From NCBI GenBank assembly GCA_964533375.1, contig CAZHLW010000001.1, forward strand, positions 62,001-126,000: a DNA stretch of 64,000 bases. The letters are read 5' to 3'. Source of the DNA: CALREJ01 sp964533375. Lineage in GTDB: Bacteria > Patescibacteriota > Gracilibacteria > Peribacterales > Peribacteraceae. Both the position numbers and the translations under genes were made by a program. Shown one piece after another: positions 41,531 through 49,344 of the stretch. Below the pieces are notes generated by a model. The model had not been told where the DNA came from. It saw nothing but the letters and a program-made list of their open reading frames with translations, and searched no databases. The stretch's first letter is position 1, and every line of letters starts with the position of its first letter.

Positions 41531-42934
41531 ATGAATCGCTATGATATCGGTATGCTTCAGCGTGTCCGCGAATGGCTGTCTCTGGGACTTCTGATTTTAT
41601 TGCCGTTTCATGCACTCGCAGTCACGGTGCTTACCAAGCTGGTACTGGGCCCCGGACATGCGCCGCTTTTTGCGATCGCTTTTTGGAAGGAGGCGCTGCT
41701 TGGCATCATTCTTCTTCTTGCACTCACCGAATACATTATCCGACTTATTGAAGTAAAAAGTCTGAAGTCGGTCGGCCGCCATTTTGATGTGATTGATGCG
41801 CTGATTGCCATGATCATCGGGCTGGCATTTCTGATTTCCGACTTCCAGCCGATCCAGTCGTATTCACAGTTTGCACTGGGTGTGAAGTACGACCTTGTCC
41901 CGCTTGCAGCACTTCTGGTGCTCCGGCGTGTGCACTGGTCTGCGTGGTTTAAGGAGACTGCCGTTCACGCCATTCTGTGGGTGGGTGTGATTGTGTCTGT
42001 GTACGGCATTGCCACACTCTTTTTGCCGGACAATTTCTTCACATGGCTCGGCTATTCCGATCTGCATTCGCTCTATATTCCAAACGGTCCGCTTGCAGCA
42101 TTCCAGCAGATTGGGGGAGCGGCACTGCATCGCGTACAGTCCACATTCAGCGGGCCGAATCAGTTTGGGATTTGGCTGCTGATTCCGATTGCACTCTGTG
42201 TCACTCTGAGCTCGTCGAAGAGTCGACATTTCTCATGGTTCGATGTTTTCACCATGACACTTTTCCTTACAGCGCTCTTCCTGACCTTCAGCCGTGCCGC
42301 CTGGGTTGGTGCATTCGTCATCATCGTCATTGCGCTGTATCCGTACGTGAAGGCACACATGACCCGCGGCAGACTGCTCGGATCGGCATTCGTTTTGGGT
42401 GCGCTCGTCTTCACTGCCCTCGCTCTCTTCCCGCAAACACTGCTCCGCGTCTCTTCCACCCGTGGCCACATCGAGCGTCCCATCGAGGCTCTCCGCACCA
42501 TGATCGCACATCCCTTCGGTCTGGGCCTTGGCTCCGCCGGTCCTGCAACCAACCGCAGCAGTGATACCTGCGTGATGCTCCGGCCGGAGGACGATCCCGC
42601 GTGGGCGAAGGAGCATGCAGACCTCTGTGTGTTTTTAGGTGATGTACAGGTCCAGCCAACGCACCGCGCATGCGACTGTCCGTTTGTTCCGGAGAACTGG
42701 TATTTGCAAATCGGAGTAGAATTGGGATGGCTAGGCTTTTTTTTGTATGTGGCATTGATTTTCTTACTACTGCGAAGGTTATGGGTTATGGGTTATGAGT
42801 TATCAGGAGTCTTTCTGATGTTCCTTGGAGTGGGGATTGCCGGGCTCTTTTTGCATGCGTGGGAGGACAGTGCGGTGGCGTATATGGGGTGGCTTCTTTT
42901 GGGTGCCGGATTGCCCGTTGCCTCCAGGCAGTAG
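41531..42934 (+). CDS. O-antigen ligase/polymerase (Wzy/WaaL) family membrane protein
   Basis: 467 aa, about 11-12 transmembrane helices, with a large extracytoplasmic loop (about residues 325-400) that carries GLGLGSAGPATNR and ENWYLQIGVELGWLGFFLYVAL, the family signature. It would join or polymerise lipid-linked glycans outside the membrane. Two loops contain repeat-derived in-frame DNA: residues about 224-244 (VTLSSSKSRHFSWFD) and about 416-426 (LWVMGYELSG). Both lie between helices, where insertions may be tolerated. Confidence 0.87.
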   Translation: MNRYDIGMLQRVREWLSLGLLILLPFHALAVTVLTKLVLGPGHAPLFAIAFWKEALLGIILLLALTEYIIRLIEVKSLKSVGRHFDVIDALIAMIIGLAFLISDFQPIQSYSQFALGVKYDLVPLAALLVLRRVHWSAWFKETAVHAILWVGVIVSVYGIATLFLPDNFFTWLGYSDLHSLYIPNGPLAAFQQIGGAALHRVQSTFSGPNQFGIWLLIPIALCVTLSSSKSRHFSWFDVFTMTLFLTALFLTFSRAAWVGAFVIIVIALYPYVKAHMTRGRLLGSAFVLGALVFTALALFPQTLLRVSSTRGHIERPIEALRTMIAHPFGLGLGSAGPATNRSSDTCVMLRPEDDPAWAKEHADLCVFLGDVQVQPTHRACDCPFVPENWYLQIGVELGWLGFFLYVALIFLLLRRLWVMGYELSGVFLMFLGVGIAGLFLHAWEDSAVAYMGWLLLGAGLPVASRQ

Positions 42935-42946
42935 GGTGCGTACAAT
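42918..42946 (+). promoter_or_regulatory. Leaderless-type promoter of guaA
   Basis: TTGCCT (42918-42923), 17-nt spacer, TACAAT (42941-42946), 6 nt to ATG. It lies over the 3' end of the upstream gene. Confidence 0.65.
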
Positions 42947-42952
42947 CCCCCT

Positions 42953-44749
42953 ATGTCAGCCCCAATCAGCCCCAAGAGCATTATCATTCTGGATTTCGGG
43001 GGTCAGTACGCCCACCTGATCGCACGGCGTGTGCGCGAGGCCGGGGCATTTTCCGAAATCCGTCCGCCGGAAACCAGCGCGGAAGATTTGAAGGAGGCAG
43101 CGGGCATTATTCTCTCCGGTGGTCCGCAGAGCGTGTATGACGAAGGCAGCCCTCAGGCTGATCCGAAAATTTTGGAACTCGGTATTCCAGTACTGGGTAT
43201 CTGCTACGGCCACCACTGGCTGGGACACACGATGGGCGGGGAAGTGACAAGCGGGAAGACAAAGGAGTACGGCCGCACAGCTATTGAAGTGAAAGCGGAG
43301 AGCGCACTGTTCAAAGGATTGCCCGACAAGTTTGTGGTGTGGATGTCCCATGGTGACGAGGTCACGCGCCTGCCGCAGGGATTCATCACTGCCGCCAGTT
43401 CATCGGATTGTGTGAACGCTGCCATGGCCAACGAAACGCGCAAAATCTACAGCGTCCAGTTCCACTGCGAAGTGGTGCACACGGAACACGGGTTTGAAAT
43501 CCTCAAACATTTCGTGGACCTGACCGACCACGCACCCTGGAATCTGAAGAGCTACGCCGAGCGCATCGGCAACGAAATCAAAAAGGACGTAGGCGACAAG
43601 CGTGTCTTCATGATGGTCAGCGGCGGAGTGGATTCGTCTGTAGCATTCACCATTCTGAACGAAGTCCTCGGCGCACACCGCGTGCAGGGCTTACTTGTCG
43701 ATACCGGTCTCATGCGCAAGAACGAAACACGGGCAATCATGAATGCATTCCATCTGTATGACACGGAAAACCTGGAAGTGGTCGACGCATCGGAAGAATT
43801 CTTTGCGAATCTGAAGGGTGTGTACGATCCGGAAGAGAAGCGCAAAATAATCGGTGAGACCTTCCTCACGGTACAAAAGCGTGTGAGCGAAGAGATGCAC
43901 CTGCGCATAGAAGACGGCTGGATGTTTGGGCAGGGGACTATCTACCCGGATACGATTGAAACCGGCGGCACGAAACACGCGGACAAAATCAAAACGCACC
44001 ACAACCGTGTGGATGCCGTGCAGAAAATGATTGATGCAGGACTCGTGATCGAACCGCTGAAAGACCTGTACAAAGACGAAGTCCGCAAACTGGGGGAAGA
44101 GATCGGACTGCCGCACGAACTTGTGTGGCGCCATCCGTTCCCGGGTCCGGGACTGGGCGTTCGTATCCTCTGTGCGGAAAAGGAATTGAAAATTGAAAAT
44201 GGAGAATTGAAAATTAATGGCATTGAATCGTCTGTATTGCCAGTACAATCTGTTGGTGTGCAGGGAGACGGACGAACATATCGCCATGCTGTTGCATTAT
44301 TCAGCGATACGCCTACAAAAGTGGATCATCGTTTTGTGGATCTTGCGACATCTGTTCCCAACAGCAATAAATCGATTAACCGCGTTCTTCAATGTACATC
44401 GCACACGACGCCACCTAGTTTTGTCTTCACGCCCGGTTATATCACCCGCGAGCGTGCCGATTTGCTCCGCGAAGCAGACGACATTGTCTACGACGACATG
44501 CACAAGGCCGGTCTCTACGAAAAAATCTGGCAGTTCCCGGTTGTGCTTCTTCCCTTTGGTACGAGTGAAGGGGGACAGTCGATTGTATTGCGCCCGATTG
44601 AATCCCAGGAAGCGATGACGGCGAATGCCGTGGTGTTACCTGAAGACGTCATCAAAAACATGACCGAGAAATTGCTGAAGCTTCCTAGTATTGATTGCGT
44701 CTTCCTCGACCTTACCAATAAACCACCCGCTACTATCGAGTGGGAATAA
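42953..44749 (+). CDS. guaA: GMP synthase (glutamine-hydrolysing)
   Basis: 598 aa, longer than the common 510-530. Class I amidotransferase domain: LDFGGQYAHLIARRVRE, LGICYGHHWLGH with the nucleophilic cysteine, and SVQFHCEVVHTEHG with His and Glu. ATP-pyrophosphatase domain: MMVSGGVDSSVAFTIL P-loop, KTHHNRVDAV, FPGPGLGVRIL. C-terminal dimerisation part: VLPVQSVGVQGDGRTYRH and PPATIEWE end. Converts XMP, ATP and glutamine to GMP. An insertion after GVRILCAEK (residues about 411-425, KIENGELKI) is repeat DNA translated in frame. Confidence 0.95.
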   Translation: MSAPISPKSIIILDFGGQYAHLIARRVREAGAFSEIRPPETSAEDLKEAAGIILSGGPQSVYDEGSPQADPKILELGIPVLGICYGHHWLGHTMGGEVTSGKTKEYGRTAIEVKAESALFKGLPDKFVVWMSHGDEVTRLPQGFITAASSSDCVNAAMANETRKIYSVQFHCEVVHTEHGFEILKHFVDLTDHAPWNLKSYAERIGNEIKKDVGDKRVFMMVSGGVDSSVAFTILNEVLGAHRVQGLLVDTGLMRKNETRAIMNAFHLYDTENLEVVDASEEFFANLKGVYDPEEKRKIIGETFLTVQKRVSEEMHLRIEDGWMFGQGTIYPDTIETGGTKHADKIKTHHNRVDAVQKMIDAGLVIEPLKDLYKDEVRKLGEEIGLPHELVWRHPFPGPGLGVRILCAEKELKIENGELKINGIESSVLPVQSVGVQGDGRTYRHAVALFSDTPTKVDHRFVDLATSVPNSNKSINRVLQCTSHTTPPSFVFTPGYITRERADLLREADDIVYDDMHKAGLYEKIWQFPVVLLPFGTSEGGQSIVLRPIESQEAMTANAVVLPEDVIKNMTEKLLKLPSIDCVFLDLTNKPPATIEWE

Positions 44750-44835
44750 GTAACGTTTCCTCCGCTCAAACGTTTAAGAGTATGCATACTCACCCCCGTA
44801 GCTTTAGCGATGGGGGAACCCTATAATCAAGATCC

Positions 44836-45405
44836 ATGATTCCTCCACTTCTAAGCGAAGCGGAGCTGCAAAAGCTTATCGCTCTGGCCCAGGATGGAGA
44901 TACGGACGCTTTCGGTCGTATCTACGATCATTTCTTTACTCCCGTCTACCGGTATTGCGCGTTTCGTCTGCCCAAAGAAGTGGCCGAAGACACCACGGCC
45001 GATATTTTCGTGAAGGCCTGGGAGAAGCTTCATACCTACAAAACGCAGCGCAATGTGCCCTTTGCGGCCTGGATTTTCCGTATTGCGCGCTACAGCGTGA
45101 TCGATACCTACCGCTCCACACGAGGTTTTGAGGAAGTGCCCGAGACACTTGCCGATACAGATGCTTTTAATAGCGCAGAGAACCGATTGGAGCGAAACGA
45201 CACCTTCCGGATTGTCCGGCAGGCATTGGACCAATTGCCCAACAGGTACCGTGAAGTGCTTCTTTTGACCTATGCGAGCGAATTGCCCTACAGCGAAGTG
45301 GCCAGAGTGCTCCATATGACCACTGGAGGGGTGAGAATCCTGAAATTGAGAGCTCTCCGCAAACTGGAGGCGCTTCTGCCCCCGGAAATTGTCAAAGAGC
45401 CGTAA
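44836..45405 (+). CDS. ECF-type RNA polymerase sigma factor
   Basis: 189 aa. Region 2: DAFGRIYDHFFTPVYRYCAFRLP and AEDTTADIFVKAWEKLHTY with FAAWIFRIARYSVIDTYRS. Region 4: ALDQLPNRYREVLLLTYASELPYSEVARVLHMTTGGVRILKLRALRKLEALL. No region 3 or 1, as in ECF factors. The following gene (35 bp on) has the layout of its membrane anti-sigma partner. TATAAT (44822-44827) ends 8 nt before the ATG. It directs a small regulon, unidentified. Confidence 0.93.
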   Translation: MIPPLLSEAELQKLIALAQDGDTDAFGRIYDHFFTPVYRYCAFRLPKEVAEDTTADIFVKAWEKLHTYKTQRNVPFAAWIFRIARYSVIDTYRSTRGFEEVPETLADTDAFNSAENRLERNDTFRIVRQALDQLPNRYREVLLLTYASELPYSEVARVLHMTTGGVRILKLRALRKLEALLPPEIVKEP

Positions 45406-45439
45406 CAGATGCCCTTTTCCCCCGTTTTAACTGCCGACA

Positions 45440-47437
45440 ATGGACATTGAACCGCGTTTCCAACAGCTGGCCAAAGAGCTTGCTCCGACCTCGGAGCAAC
45501 ATGCGCGCGTCCGTGCGCGGCTCATGCGTAAGCTCGACGGTCCGGCAATTTTGTCGGAGGCGGCATCTGTTGCATCTCCCACAACCGCACAAAAAAATCA
45601 TCTCCGTGGAGAAGTGGATAAGCGCATCAGCATGCCGGGTGTGTCGTCGCTGCTCGATCTGTTGGGCAACTACCTGTCACCGTCACCGCGTGCACAATCC
45701 AGTATCAAGCGATCCGTCTTTGATCTGATTCTTCCTCCTGTTCCGGTTCCGCTCTACCAGCGGGTGGGCAAGTGGGGAGCGGCATTTGTGATTGTGGTTC
45801 TTGCGCTGCGCGTCAGTCCGGTGCTCTTTTTGGCGCCACAGTCCAATGCTGATTCCGCTGTGATTCTCGATCCGTCTGCAAACGGTGTAGAGCTGTCTTC
45901 CCACGGACTTTGGCAGCCTGTTACACAGGAAGTGGAGATTCACGAAGCAATGAGCCTGCGCACCGGCGAAGGTGAAGCAACACTGATGATGCACGACGAC
46001 GGCAATGTCCGCCTGGCTGCCAACACCACTATTTCCCTTGATGATGTCTCGAACCAGCCTTCGACTCTCGAAAACGTCGCAACGCTCAGCGTGATTGAAG
46101 GCACCGTGTGGGTGCAGGCGCTTCTGCCTGACCAGGTTCGCGGCTTTGTGATTGCGACTCCCGCAGGCACCGTCACCATTCACGGCGGCAGCGTGTCGGT
46201 TGCAGTCCAGAATGACAACGTCCGTGTGTCTGTCTGGGACCGCCATGCGGTTGTGTCCCACAATGACCGCGCTATCTCACTCGTAGCAGGGGAATACACA
46301 GACCTCCGCCCGGGCCAGATATTTGCCGTGCAGGCGCTGTCGTCTACTGCGTATCAGGACAGCTGGGTAACCCAGAACTTCGCGCGTGACAGCGTGCATC
46401 AGCGTGAACTGGCACAGCTCCAGCAGGAGCGCCGTGCAGCAGAAGCAGGCATTCTGCCGACTTCGCCGTTCTATACGGTCAAGCGTGTCGCGGAAACCGT
46501 CGATGTGCTCCTCACTCTCGACCCGCAGGCCAGAGTGGAAAAGCGTCTGCAGCAGGCCAGCACGCGTTTGAACGAAGCTGCGGCGCTCATCATCAAAGGA
46601 GATTCCGGTGCCAGCATCCCGCTTGGTGAATACCGCCAGACACTCATCGATGTTGCATCCGGTACCGGCGATACCCTCGCGCAGTATCTGGTCCAGCAGA
46701 CGGTTGCGGAGAACGCAGCAGAGTTGAGCGCAGCTCTTCCTGTCGATCAGTTGTATGTGTTGAAGAAGGCAGTGTTGGAAGCAAGCGCAGACCTTCCGAA
46801 CGATGCTGTGGATGCCCGTGATGTGAGCGCAACGCTCCTGGTCGATACACTCAACACTCTGCACCAGGCAATCGAAGAAAATAATGTGGAGCAAATGAAG
46901 CTGTCTCTGCAGGCGCTCGCTCCGTACCTGTCCTCACTGCAGAGCGGCACCGGTACGCTCCTGAAGCCGGATGCACAGAAGGAGGCATTGTCTCTGTTGT
47001 CTCAGGTTGCAGAAGCTCTTAAGAACGCTACAAGCAGCGGAACGGGAACCGTTATCACGAACGACATCGCCCGCCAGATTGCTGACTATCTCCCAGCCTC
47101 CAGTCCTGCAGAAGACACAGACACGCCGCGCATTGTCATCTCCCGCCCGCGTGGCGAAGCACTCACCGAATCCCAGCTGGAAGCCGCAGTCCAGGGCGCC
47201 ATCCGCCGCGTGTTCGATATCTACACGATGCCAAACAGCCGCCTGAACGCGCTCCGCGTCGAAATGAAGAAGTTTGAAGGTACACAGGATGAAGGCCGCT
47301 TCCTGCGCCGCCTCTACCGCGATATGCCGGATAACGAGGTGTTTAGAAATCTGGTTCGCAAGGCGATTCAGAATCTCCGGGTTGAGCAGTTTGTCGAAGA
47401 TATCATCCAGACGGGCTCCGGGGCTGGAGCGCAGTAA
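45440..47437 (+). CDS. FecR-domain membrane protein with DUF5667 region, probable anti-sigma/sensor
   Basis: 665 aa. The N-terminal about 110 residues are cytoplasmic, one transmembrane helix follows (VGKWGAAFVIVVLALRVSPVLFL, about residues 112-134), then a FecR-like beta domain (EVEIHEAMSLRTGEGEATLMMHDDGNVRLAANTTI, VIATPAGTVTIHGGSVSVAV). Residues about 345-395 (SPFYTVKRVAETVDVLLTLDPQARVEKRLQQAS) fit DUF5667, and a long helical C-terminus ends in a Gly/Ala tail. Being 35 bp after the ECF sigma gene, it is likely its regulator. It lacks an HxxxCxxC anti-sigma zinc motif. Confidence 0.82.
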   Translation: MDIEPRFQQLAKELAPTSEQHARVRARLMRKLDGPAILSEAASVASPTTAQKNHLRGEVDKRISMPGVSSLLDLLGNYLSPSPRAQSSIKRSVFDLILPPVPVPLYQRVGKWGAAFVIVVLALRVSPVLFLAPQSNADSAVILDPSANGVELSSHGLWQPVTQEVEIHEAMSLRTGEGEATLMMHDDGNVRLAANTTISLDDVSNQPSTLENVATLSVIEGTVWVQALLPDQVRGFVIATPAGTVTIHGGSVSVAVQNDNVRVSVWDRHAVVSHNDRAISLVAGEYTDLRPGQIFAVQALSSTAYQDSWVTQNFARDSVHQRELAQLQQERRAAEAGILPTSPFYTVKRVAETVDVLLTLDPQARVEKRLQQASTRLNEAAALIIKGDSGASIPLGEYRQTLIDVASGTGDTLAQYLVQQTVAENAAELSAALPVDQLYVLKKAVLEASADLPNDAVDARDVSATLLVDTLNTLHQAIEENNVEQMKLSLQALAPYLSSLQSGTGTLLKPDAQKEALSLLSQVAEALKNATSSGTGTVITNDIARQIADYLPASSPAEDTDTPRIVISRPRGEALTESQLEAAVQGAIRRVFDIYTMPNSRLNALRVEMKKFEGTQDEGRFLRRLYRDMPDNEVFRNLVRKAIQNLRVEQFVEDIIQTGSGAGAQ

Positions 47438-47582
47438 TTGCCTCACCCCCGACCCCTCTCCGTGCCCCAACCACTTGCCTCCGGAGAGGGGGGGGCAGAT
47501 TTTCATAATAGAAAGATAAACCAGTTCCCCTCTCCCGTGGCGTCATGTTGGGCGGAAGGGGGAGGGGCTAGGGGTGAGGCAG
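47436..47582. repeat. GCCTCACCCCCGACCCC...GGGGTGAGGC palindromic element
   Basis: Outer arms TTGCCTCACCCCCGACCCC and GGGGCTAGGGGTGAGGCA; inner arms CTCTCCGTGCCCCAACCACT and CCCCTCTCCCGTGG. It is the same family as 35522-35660 but with the halves in opposite order. Lies between the FecR-like gene and efp. Confidence 0.8.
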
Positions 47583-47639
47583 ATCTTGACTCAAATAGCC
47601 TTCTCGATCTAAAATTTCGCACCATTTCACCAAATCACT

Positions 47640-48203
47640 ATGTATGAAATTACTGAGTTAAAGCCCGGCCGCGCCATCCAGCTTGATGGTGAACCCTACG
47701 TTGTCATCAACTCCGTCTTCGGTCGCAAAAGCCAGGACAAGGCGAACATGCAGTGTAAGTTGAAGAACCTGAAGACCGGCGCCATCATCGCCCGCAACTT
47801 CCAGGGAAGCGAGAAAGTACAGCCTGCAGACGTCGGACATCGCCGCGTGCAGTTCCTCTACAGCAGCGGAGACATGTACACCTTCATGGACAGCGAAAAC
47901 TACGAACAGTTCGACCTCCCCGCAGACATGCTTGGTGATGCAGTCGGCTACCTGGTGGACGGTAACGATGTCGATGCGCTGATGTTTGAAGACAAGCCGA
48001 TCGGCATCAAGCTCAAGGCTACGGTCGATCTGAAAGTCGTTGAGACGATTCCGGGCGTGAAAGGCGACACCGCTACCGGCGGCAACAAGCCTGCCAAACT
48101 CGAAAGCGGCATCAAAGTGAACGTTCCGCTTTTCATCAATGAAGGTGATGTTATCAAAGTGAACACAGAAACAGGGCTGTATATGACGAGAGTTACGAAG
48201 TAA
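47640..48203 (+). CDS. efp: Elongation factor P with Gln at the usual modified lysine
   Basis: 187 aa, three-domain EF-P: N-terminal KOW-like domain with LDGEPYVV, middle OB fold (RRVQFLYSSGDMYTFMDSENYEQF), C-terminal OB with VVETIPGVKGDTATGG and VPLFINEGDVIKVNTETGLYMTRV. EF-P relieves ribosome stalling at polyproline. The ungapped alignment with E. coli EF-P places Gln32 (FGRKSQDKAN) where the beta-lysylated Lys34 (FVKPGKGQAF) lies, so known lysine or arginine modifications cannot apply. A promoter TTGACT, 18-nt spacer, TAAAAT precedes a leader of about 24 nt. Confidence 0.95.
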   Translation: MYEITELKPGRAIQLDGEPYVVINSVFGRKSQDKANMQCKLKNLKTGAIIARNFQGSEKVQPADVGHRRVQFLYSSGDMYTFMDSENYEQFDLPADMLGDAVGYLVDGNDVDALMFEDKPIGIKLKATVDLKVVETIPGVKGDTATGGNKPAKLESGIKVNVPLFINEGDVIKVNTETGLYMTRVTK

Positions 48204-48205
48204 GG

Positions 48206-48275
48206 ATTGCCTCACCCGGCCCTCCGGGCCACCCTCTCCATACCTGCCCGCACGCCAACTGGAGAGGGGAGATGG
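48206..48275. repeat. GCCTCACCCGGCCC element, short member
   Basis: TTGCCTCACCCGGCCCTCCG and CAACTGGAGAGGGGAGATGG after efp. Lacks the returning GGTGAGGC arm, so a half element of the 35522 family. Confidence 0.6.
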
Positions 48276-48298
48276 AAAACATTTTTTTCTGCTTATAA

Positions 48299-48332
48299 CA
48301 AAAAGGCCACTTGCGTGGGCCCTTTTTGTTTT
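48299..48332 (+). terminator. Terminator after efp
   Basis: AAAAAGGCCAC, loop TTGC, GTGGGCCCTTTTTG: a stem of about 10 bp with one bulge followed by a T run. Confidence 0.75.
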
Positions 48333-48389
48333 TGTTTTGTCGTCCTTCGTAGCTATCGACGTTATAGATATAACATTGAGCTACCTATA

Positions 48390-48700
48390 CATGAAGGGTG
48401 ACTGAGGAGAGGAGTCCTCGGTTCTCTGCCTTGTTCTGGTCTCTTGTTTCTCCTCGTGACCTTACGAAGTCCCCGTACCGGTTCCACGAACAAGGCACTA
48501 GGGCGCAAGGGGAACACTGGGGAGGAAAGGGGCTGCGTACGGCAAGCAACCTCACATTTGCCGTACGAACGTTACAGAGCAGAGAGGGGTGTGACCACGT
48601 CTTACAATCGCGTATCCTCGCCCAGTAAATGTGCAAGAATGTGCAAGATGTTGTCCTGGGGGAACGGGTGCAAGGCCCGTGATCACGCCCTTCTCTGTTT
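48390..48700 (+). ncRNA. Candidate structured non-coding RNA (family not recognised)
   Basis: An 820-bp gap without protein genes contains a dense set of stems: CCCCGTACCGGTTCC (48471-48485) with GGGGAACACTGGGG (48509-48522); a perfect 10-bp hairpin CGTACGGCAA/TTGCCGTACG (48536-48567); and a long stem of about 20 bp between 48579-48598 and 48679-48698 with GU and mismatch pairs, enclosing GGGTGCAAGGCCC. G/C content is higher than the A/T-rich DNA downstream. I looked for RNase P, tmRNA and SRP signatures; only a GGGGAGGAAAG similarity to the RNase P core is present and the other conserved blocks are missing. Strand is assumed plus. Confidence 0.4.
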
Positions 48701-48751
48701 CTCGATGGTGGTGATCCAAGGGGATCAAAAGAACTATGTTTGTCTGTGCTA

Positions 48752-48808
48752 TGTGTTGTTTCTGATTTGTCATGTCGAGCGTAGTCGAGACGTGAACAAA
48801 TCAGGACA
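48752..48808. repeat. Nested palindrome, CATGTCGAGCGTAGTCGAGACGTG core
   Basis: CTGATTTGT and ACAAATCAG flank CATGTCGAGC, GTAG and TCGAGACGTG. It forms a near-perfect hairpin of about 20 bp, of the GTCA/CGAAG family. It may terminate the upstream RNA. Confidence 0.75.
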
Positions 48809-49024
48809 TCGTACGCTCTAGGGAAAAATACGCAACTGGCTGAGATGGACTGGGGGCGAAGAAAGTATTATGAATACATTTGGTGTTCACAAATAAGTCT
48901 GTTTTTGCTGTTCTCTGGCTTCCAAATTTCCCTTTTTCATCGCAGACATATCGATTTTTTGTGGTCTTTTGTTTCCTGTATTTCATCCTGACATGCTCTT
49001 GCGCCCTTTAAAAATATTCCTACA
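48809..49024. other. A/T-rich intergenic stretch
   Basis: No reading frame or RNA recognised. The end holds a possible promoter for the next gene: CTGACA, 17-nt spacer, AAAATA ending 8 nt before the ATG at 49025. Confidence 0.4.
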
Positions 49025-49303
49025 ATGCTGCATCAAATGGAAGCACTTCTTCTGCCACGAGGCGAGGAGCGAGAAAAGAAAAGTGCACCACCGACCCCCG
49101 CAATTATCGGAATCAGCACGGACTATGCAGCCCGGATTTTGTTTCAAATGAATGTGATTGCTGATGGTGTGGATCTGGCAATTGTCTCAAAAGCAATTGA
49201 GCAGATTCTTGATGCTTCGGATGGCTCCCGACGGTTTTATATCGATACTATCCGGGAATTATTGCCTGAAAACCTCAAAAAGAAGCCAGAATTTCGGGAC
49301 TGA
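49025..49303 (+). CDS. Small hypothetical protein
   Basis: 92 aa, soluble. A basic, charged N-terminus (PRGEEREKKSAPP) is followed by a mostly helical body (AARILFQMNVIADGVDLAIVSKAIEQILDASDGS) and IRELLPENLKKKPEFRD. No motif. Position relative to an AAAATA -10-like box (8 nt before the ATG) and a codon pattern free of stops support a gene. It precedes the mscS gene by 41 bp. Confidence 0.55.
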   Translation: MLHQMEALLLPRGEEREKKSAPPTPAIIGISTDYAARILFQMNVIADGVDLAIVSKAIEQILDASDGSRRFYIDTIRELLPENLKKKPEFRD

Positions 49304-49344
49304 TTTTCAGATACGTATGCCTCTTTTTGCTATACTGCTTTGCT

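Noticed and set aside
48390..48700. RNase P RNA or tmRNA
   Set aside because: Only a short GGGGAGGAAAG likeness to the RNase P core was seen; the conserved ACAGAA and GGUAAGGGUG blocks, and the tmRNA tag and tRNA-like ends, are absent. Kept only as an unassigned candidate RNA.
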